Below, piece after piece: positions 62,245-64,000 of a DNA stretch of 64,000 nt (within the stretch, counting starts at the first letter, position 1; each line of letters starts with the position of its first letter). The DNA comes from an uncultured Coriobacteriaceae bacterium (GTDB lineage Bacteria; Actinomycetota; Coriobacteriia; Coriobacteriales; Atopobiaceae). The position numbers and the translations under genes are program-made. The notes under the pieces were generated by a model. That model was not told the DNA's origin and searched no databases. It worked only from the letters and a program-made list of their open reading frames with translations. Location of the stretch: NCBI GenBank assembly GCA_902779675.1, contig CACZCK010000004.1, forward strand, positions 1 through 64,000, written 5' to 3'.

Positions 62245-62357
62245 GGCCGCCCTCCTCTTGCCAACCATGGTGGTACGACGTTCCATGGTAGCAAGTGGCA
62301 CGGACACGATGCGAGCGGGATTTACGGGTGGCCTCTCCGCCCCTCGCCTTGGCACGC

Positions 62358-62639
62358 CTAGCGATCGCTCAGGCGGTCGAGCACCAAGCGGTAGCCGCCC
62401 TGTGCTCCCTGCAGGCACTTGGAGACGCGGCTCACCGTGGTCGACGAGGCGCCCGTGGCCTTGGAGACCTCCAGGTAGGACCGCCCGTCGCGTAGCATGG
62501 TGGCTACCTCCAGACGCTGGGCAAGCTCCGAGATCTCGCGCCTCGTGCAGAGGTCGGCCAGCAGGGCATGGGCCTCATCGGGCCTCGACAGCGTGCACAG
62601 CGCCTCGCACAGCCGCTCGATCGTCTGGTCCTGCTCCAT
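62358..62639 (-). CDS. YerC/YecD (TrpR-like) regulator
   Basis: A 93-aa protein with a TrpR-type helix-turn-helix: TRREISELAQRLEVATMLRDGRSYLEVSKATGASSTTVSRVSKCLQ, where the second helix is the recognition helix. Family members of this length are regulators of unknown ligand. The ATG at 62639 follows AGGGGAGGAAG. An imperfect palindrome CTTTA-GCGCAT-TAAAG (62671-62686) lies 32 bp upstream and could be its own operator. Its stop lies about 110 bp before addB's start, so both may be one transcript. Confidence 0.85.
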   Translation of the reverse strand: MEQDQTIERLCEALCTLSRPDEAHALLADLCTRREISELAQRLEVATMLRDGRSYLEVSKATGASSTTVSRVSKCLQGAQGGYRLVLDRLSDR

Positions 62640-62670
62640 GCTTCCTCCCCTCGCACGTCGACGCACATCA

Positions 62671-62686
62671 CTTTAGCGCATTAAAG
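62671..62686 (-). promoter_or_regulatory. Candidate operator palindrome upstream of the YerC-like gene
   Basis: CTTTAGCGCATTAAAG: CTTTA and TAAAG arms around a 6-bp centre that is itself not symmetric. Position and length fit a TrpR-like dimer site; untested. Confidence 0.35.
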
Positions 62687-62825
62687 CACGCGGTGCCCGT
62701 CTCGCCGCGAACGTGTCAGCCGTGTGTTTTTGCAAGCTTCATCTGTCGTTCATGTGCCTGAAGCCACGCTAGGGTACAACTATGCACGTCGGCGTCTCCG
62801 GCGCCCCGTTAGGAAAGGACCTGCC

Positions 62826-63185
62826 ATGGAGTTTCTTGGCACCTGGCTCGTGACATCCATCGCGACCTTCGCCGCAATCGCACTCGTCCCCGGCATCAGC
62901 GCCGTGGGTGGTTCATATCTTGGCCCCATCATGTGCGCGCTTGCGCTCGCACTCGTCAACGCAATCGTCAAGCCCGTGGTCACGCTGCTCTCCCTGCCGC
63001 TGACCCTCGTGACGCTGGGTATCTTTTACCTGGTGGTTAATGCCCTCATGCTCCGGCTCGCCAGCAGCATCTCACTGGACCTGTTTGGCTCTGGGATCCG
63101 CATCGACTCGTTTGGCGCAGCCTTCATGGGAGCCATCGTCATCTCCATCGCCTCGATGATCATCGGCCCGGTGATCGGCTCGTAG
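62826..63185 (+). CDS. Mycobacterial-type 4TM phage holin family protein
   Basis: A 119-aa membrane protein with four helices. The opening (LGTWLVTSIATFAAIALVPGI) and the segment NAIVKPVVTLLSLPLTLVTLGIFYLVVNALML match the PF04020-type family, common in actinobacteria and cyanobacteria. Despite the family name, most members are not phage genes; the role is unclear. The ATG at 62826 follows AGGAAAGGACC. No phage context is present. Confidence 0.88.
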   Translation: MEFLGTWLVTSIATFAAIALVPGISAVGGSYLGPIMCALALALVNAIVKPVVTLLSLPLTLVTLGIFYLVVNALMLRLASSISLDLFGSGIRIDSFGAAFMGAIVISIASMIIGPVIGS

Positions 63186-63204
63186 CAAAGGCTCTCCGCC
63201 CGTT

Positions 63205-64000
63205 CTAGCTCGCCTCGCCCGACGGGAGCCGCGCAGGATTGACCTTGGCGTCCGGCTTCACCAGTTTGCGCGCGGCGTCCTCGACGGCAGAGCGCATGCC
63301 CCGCTTCCATTGGTCAAAGAACTCAGTGGCCGCCTTGCGCGCCGCGTCGACCGAGGTGTCGAGCGTACCACCCACCAGCGCCATCGCGAGTTCGCGCGTG
63401 CGGTCGTCGGTGTTGGCCAGAGCATGCAGCACCTGCTGGAGACCCTCGGCACTCGCCCCGATCTCGTCGAAGCGGGTGGCACCGCCCGCCTCGAGCGCGT
63501 CGAACACCTCGTTGGTCACCCGTTCGCGCTCGCCGAGGGGGATGCCCTCGGCCCAGCGGGCCACCGCCTCGTTGACAGGCACGCACTCCGGTAAGAGCTG
63601 CAGCGCCTCTTCCACGCCGGTGCGCAGCACCTGCCAGGTGGTGGGGTCGTGCTGACCGATACCCACGCCCGTGCTCGGCACGATGATGCGCGGATCGTCG
63701 GCGCGGGCAAAGAGCATGCCCACCACGCTGTAGGTAGGTACGATCCGCCTCAGGCGATCACCCAGCACCTCGCGACCGTCGCGCCGCATGACCTCCGGTG
63801 CCATGCCCGGCCCGTCGTTGCTGTATACGCGAACGATGCGCTCACGCAGCTCGGATGGGCAGCACACCGCAGCGTACTCGGCCAGGTTGCCACCCTTGGA
63901 GTGCCCACCCACGCGCACCATGCGGCCCTGCTCGGCCGCTCGGACCAAGGCCCGCTCGAGGTAGGCGGCCGCCTCGCGTTGCGCCTCGGTTACCTCGAAG
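63205..64000 (-). CDS. DUF2974-like alpha/beta hydrolase, cut by window edge
   Basis: At least 264 residues; the frame stays open to the window edge, so the N terminus lies outside. The nucleophile elbow GGHSKGGNLAEYAA (Ser in GHSKG) and the preceding FEVTEAQREAAAYLERAL match DUF2974 (Mbeg1-like) lipase-type proteins. The Asp is probably in YSNDGPGM. The C-terminal helical tail (AARKAATEFFDQWKRGMRSAVEDAARKL) is beyond the hydrolase fold. Substrate unknown. It converges with the holin-like gene. Confidence 0.8.
   Translation of the reverse strand, partial: FEVTEAQREAAAYLERALVRAAEQGRMVRVGGHSKGGNLAEYAAVCCPSELRERIVRVYSNDGPGMAPEVMRRDGREVLGDRLRRIVPTYSVVGMLFARADDPRIIVPSTGVGIGQHDPTTWQVLRTGVEEALQLLPECVPVNEAVARWAEGIPLGERERVTNEVFDALEAGGATRFDEIGASAEGLQQVLHALANTDDRTRELAMALVGGTLDTSVDAARKAATEFFDQWKRGMRSAVEDAARKLVKPDAKVNPARLPSGEAS

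Noticed and set aside
62826-63185. Prophage remnant suggested by the holin family name
   Set aside because: No other phage gene, integrase, attachment site or composition change is nearby; the family is mostly chromosomal.
1-64000. tRNA, rRNA, CRISPR arrays, riboswitch motifs
   Set aside because: No cloverleaf-like or repeat-spacer pattern and no recognised riboswitch core were noticed in the gaps; a covariance-model search would be decisive.

Overview
The window reads as chromosomal DNA of a high-GC, anaerobic, Gram-positive actinobacterium. The closest fit I can suggest is the Coriobacteriia (Olsenella/Atopobiaceae type); this is inferred from gene content, not from a marker gene. The evidence is a superoxide reductase of desulfoferrodoxin type, an oxygen-sensitive glycyl radical enzyme with its activase, a lipoteichoic-acid-synthase-like sulfatase, an L,D-transpeptidase, an actinobacterial-type small holin-like membrane protein, AddAB instead of RecBCD, and strong G/C bias at third codon positions. 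I saw no rRNA, tRNA, CRISPR array, prophage or insertion sequence.

Layout. 0-4 kb: two coupled phosphatase genes, a secreted coiled-coil 3D-domain protein, and a nucleoid-associated protein. 4.0-4.2 kb: a long hairpin element whose 42-bp centre recurs at 42.0 kb. 4.2-6.9 kb: a DUF2804 gene and a three-gene SPFH/ribbon-helix-helix/Cys-rich operon with a palindrome on its promoter. 7-9.3 kb: a polar amino acid ABC transporter. 9.5-14.3 kb: glycogen branching enzyme, CPBP protease, YaaA, DUF5052. 14.5-19.4 kb: cell envelope genes (LTA-synthase-like protein, GH5 glucanase, L,D-transpeptidase). 19.6-23.4 kb: serine biosynthesis (serC and two tandem serA copies). 23.4-24.9 kb: a sparse region with a small unknown protein, an orphan antitoxin and a thioesterase. 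25-30.5 kb: a DeoR-controlled glycyl radical enzyme locus with activase, a half-length PDRP-like protein and a fructose-6-phosphate-aldolase-like enzyme. 30.6-39.5 kb: ACT protein and aryl-CoA ligase, acylphosphatase, PrsW, a ROK protein, RecQ, an EamA transporter, a phosphopantetheinyl transferase, a metallophosphoesterase. 39.5-44.3 kb: ruvCAB, the second hairpin element, a NadE-like protein with altered active sites, and desulfoferrodoxin. 44.5-64 kb: a HEPN Abi-like protein, dnaE, a C11 peptidase lipoprotein, M18 aminopeptidase, a transglutaminase-like protein, a DUF4012-N-like protein, addA/addB, a YerC-like regulator, a holin-like protein and a cut-off DUF2974 hydrolase.

How genes work together. 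The best supported circuit is at 25-30.5 kb. The same 14-bp palindrome (CTTACGTTCGTAAG, with one weaker version) sits on three promoters: that of the deoR-type regulator itself, that of the activase operon and that of the glycyl radical enzyme operon. This predicts one small autoregulated regulon for anaerobic breakdown of a polyol or sugar-phosphate-like substrate whose product goes to an FSA-type aldolase. The most unusual structural signal is the pair of long hairpins at 4.0 and 42.0 kb: each starts within 10 bp after a stop codon, each has its own near-perfect arms of about 30 bp, and both carry the same 42-bp centre in the same orientation relative to the upstream gene. Several enzymes look catalytically altered: the NadE-like protein, the ROK protein and the half-length PDRP.
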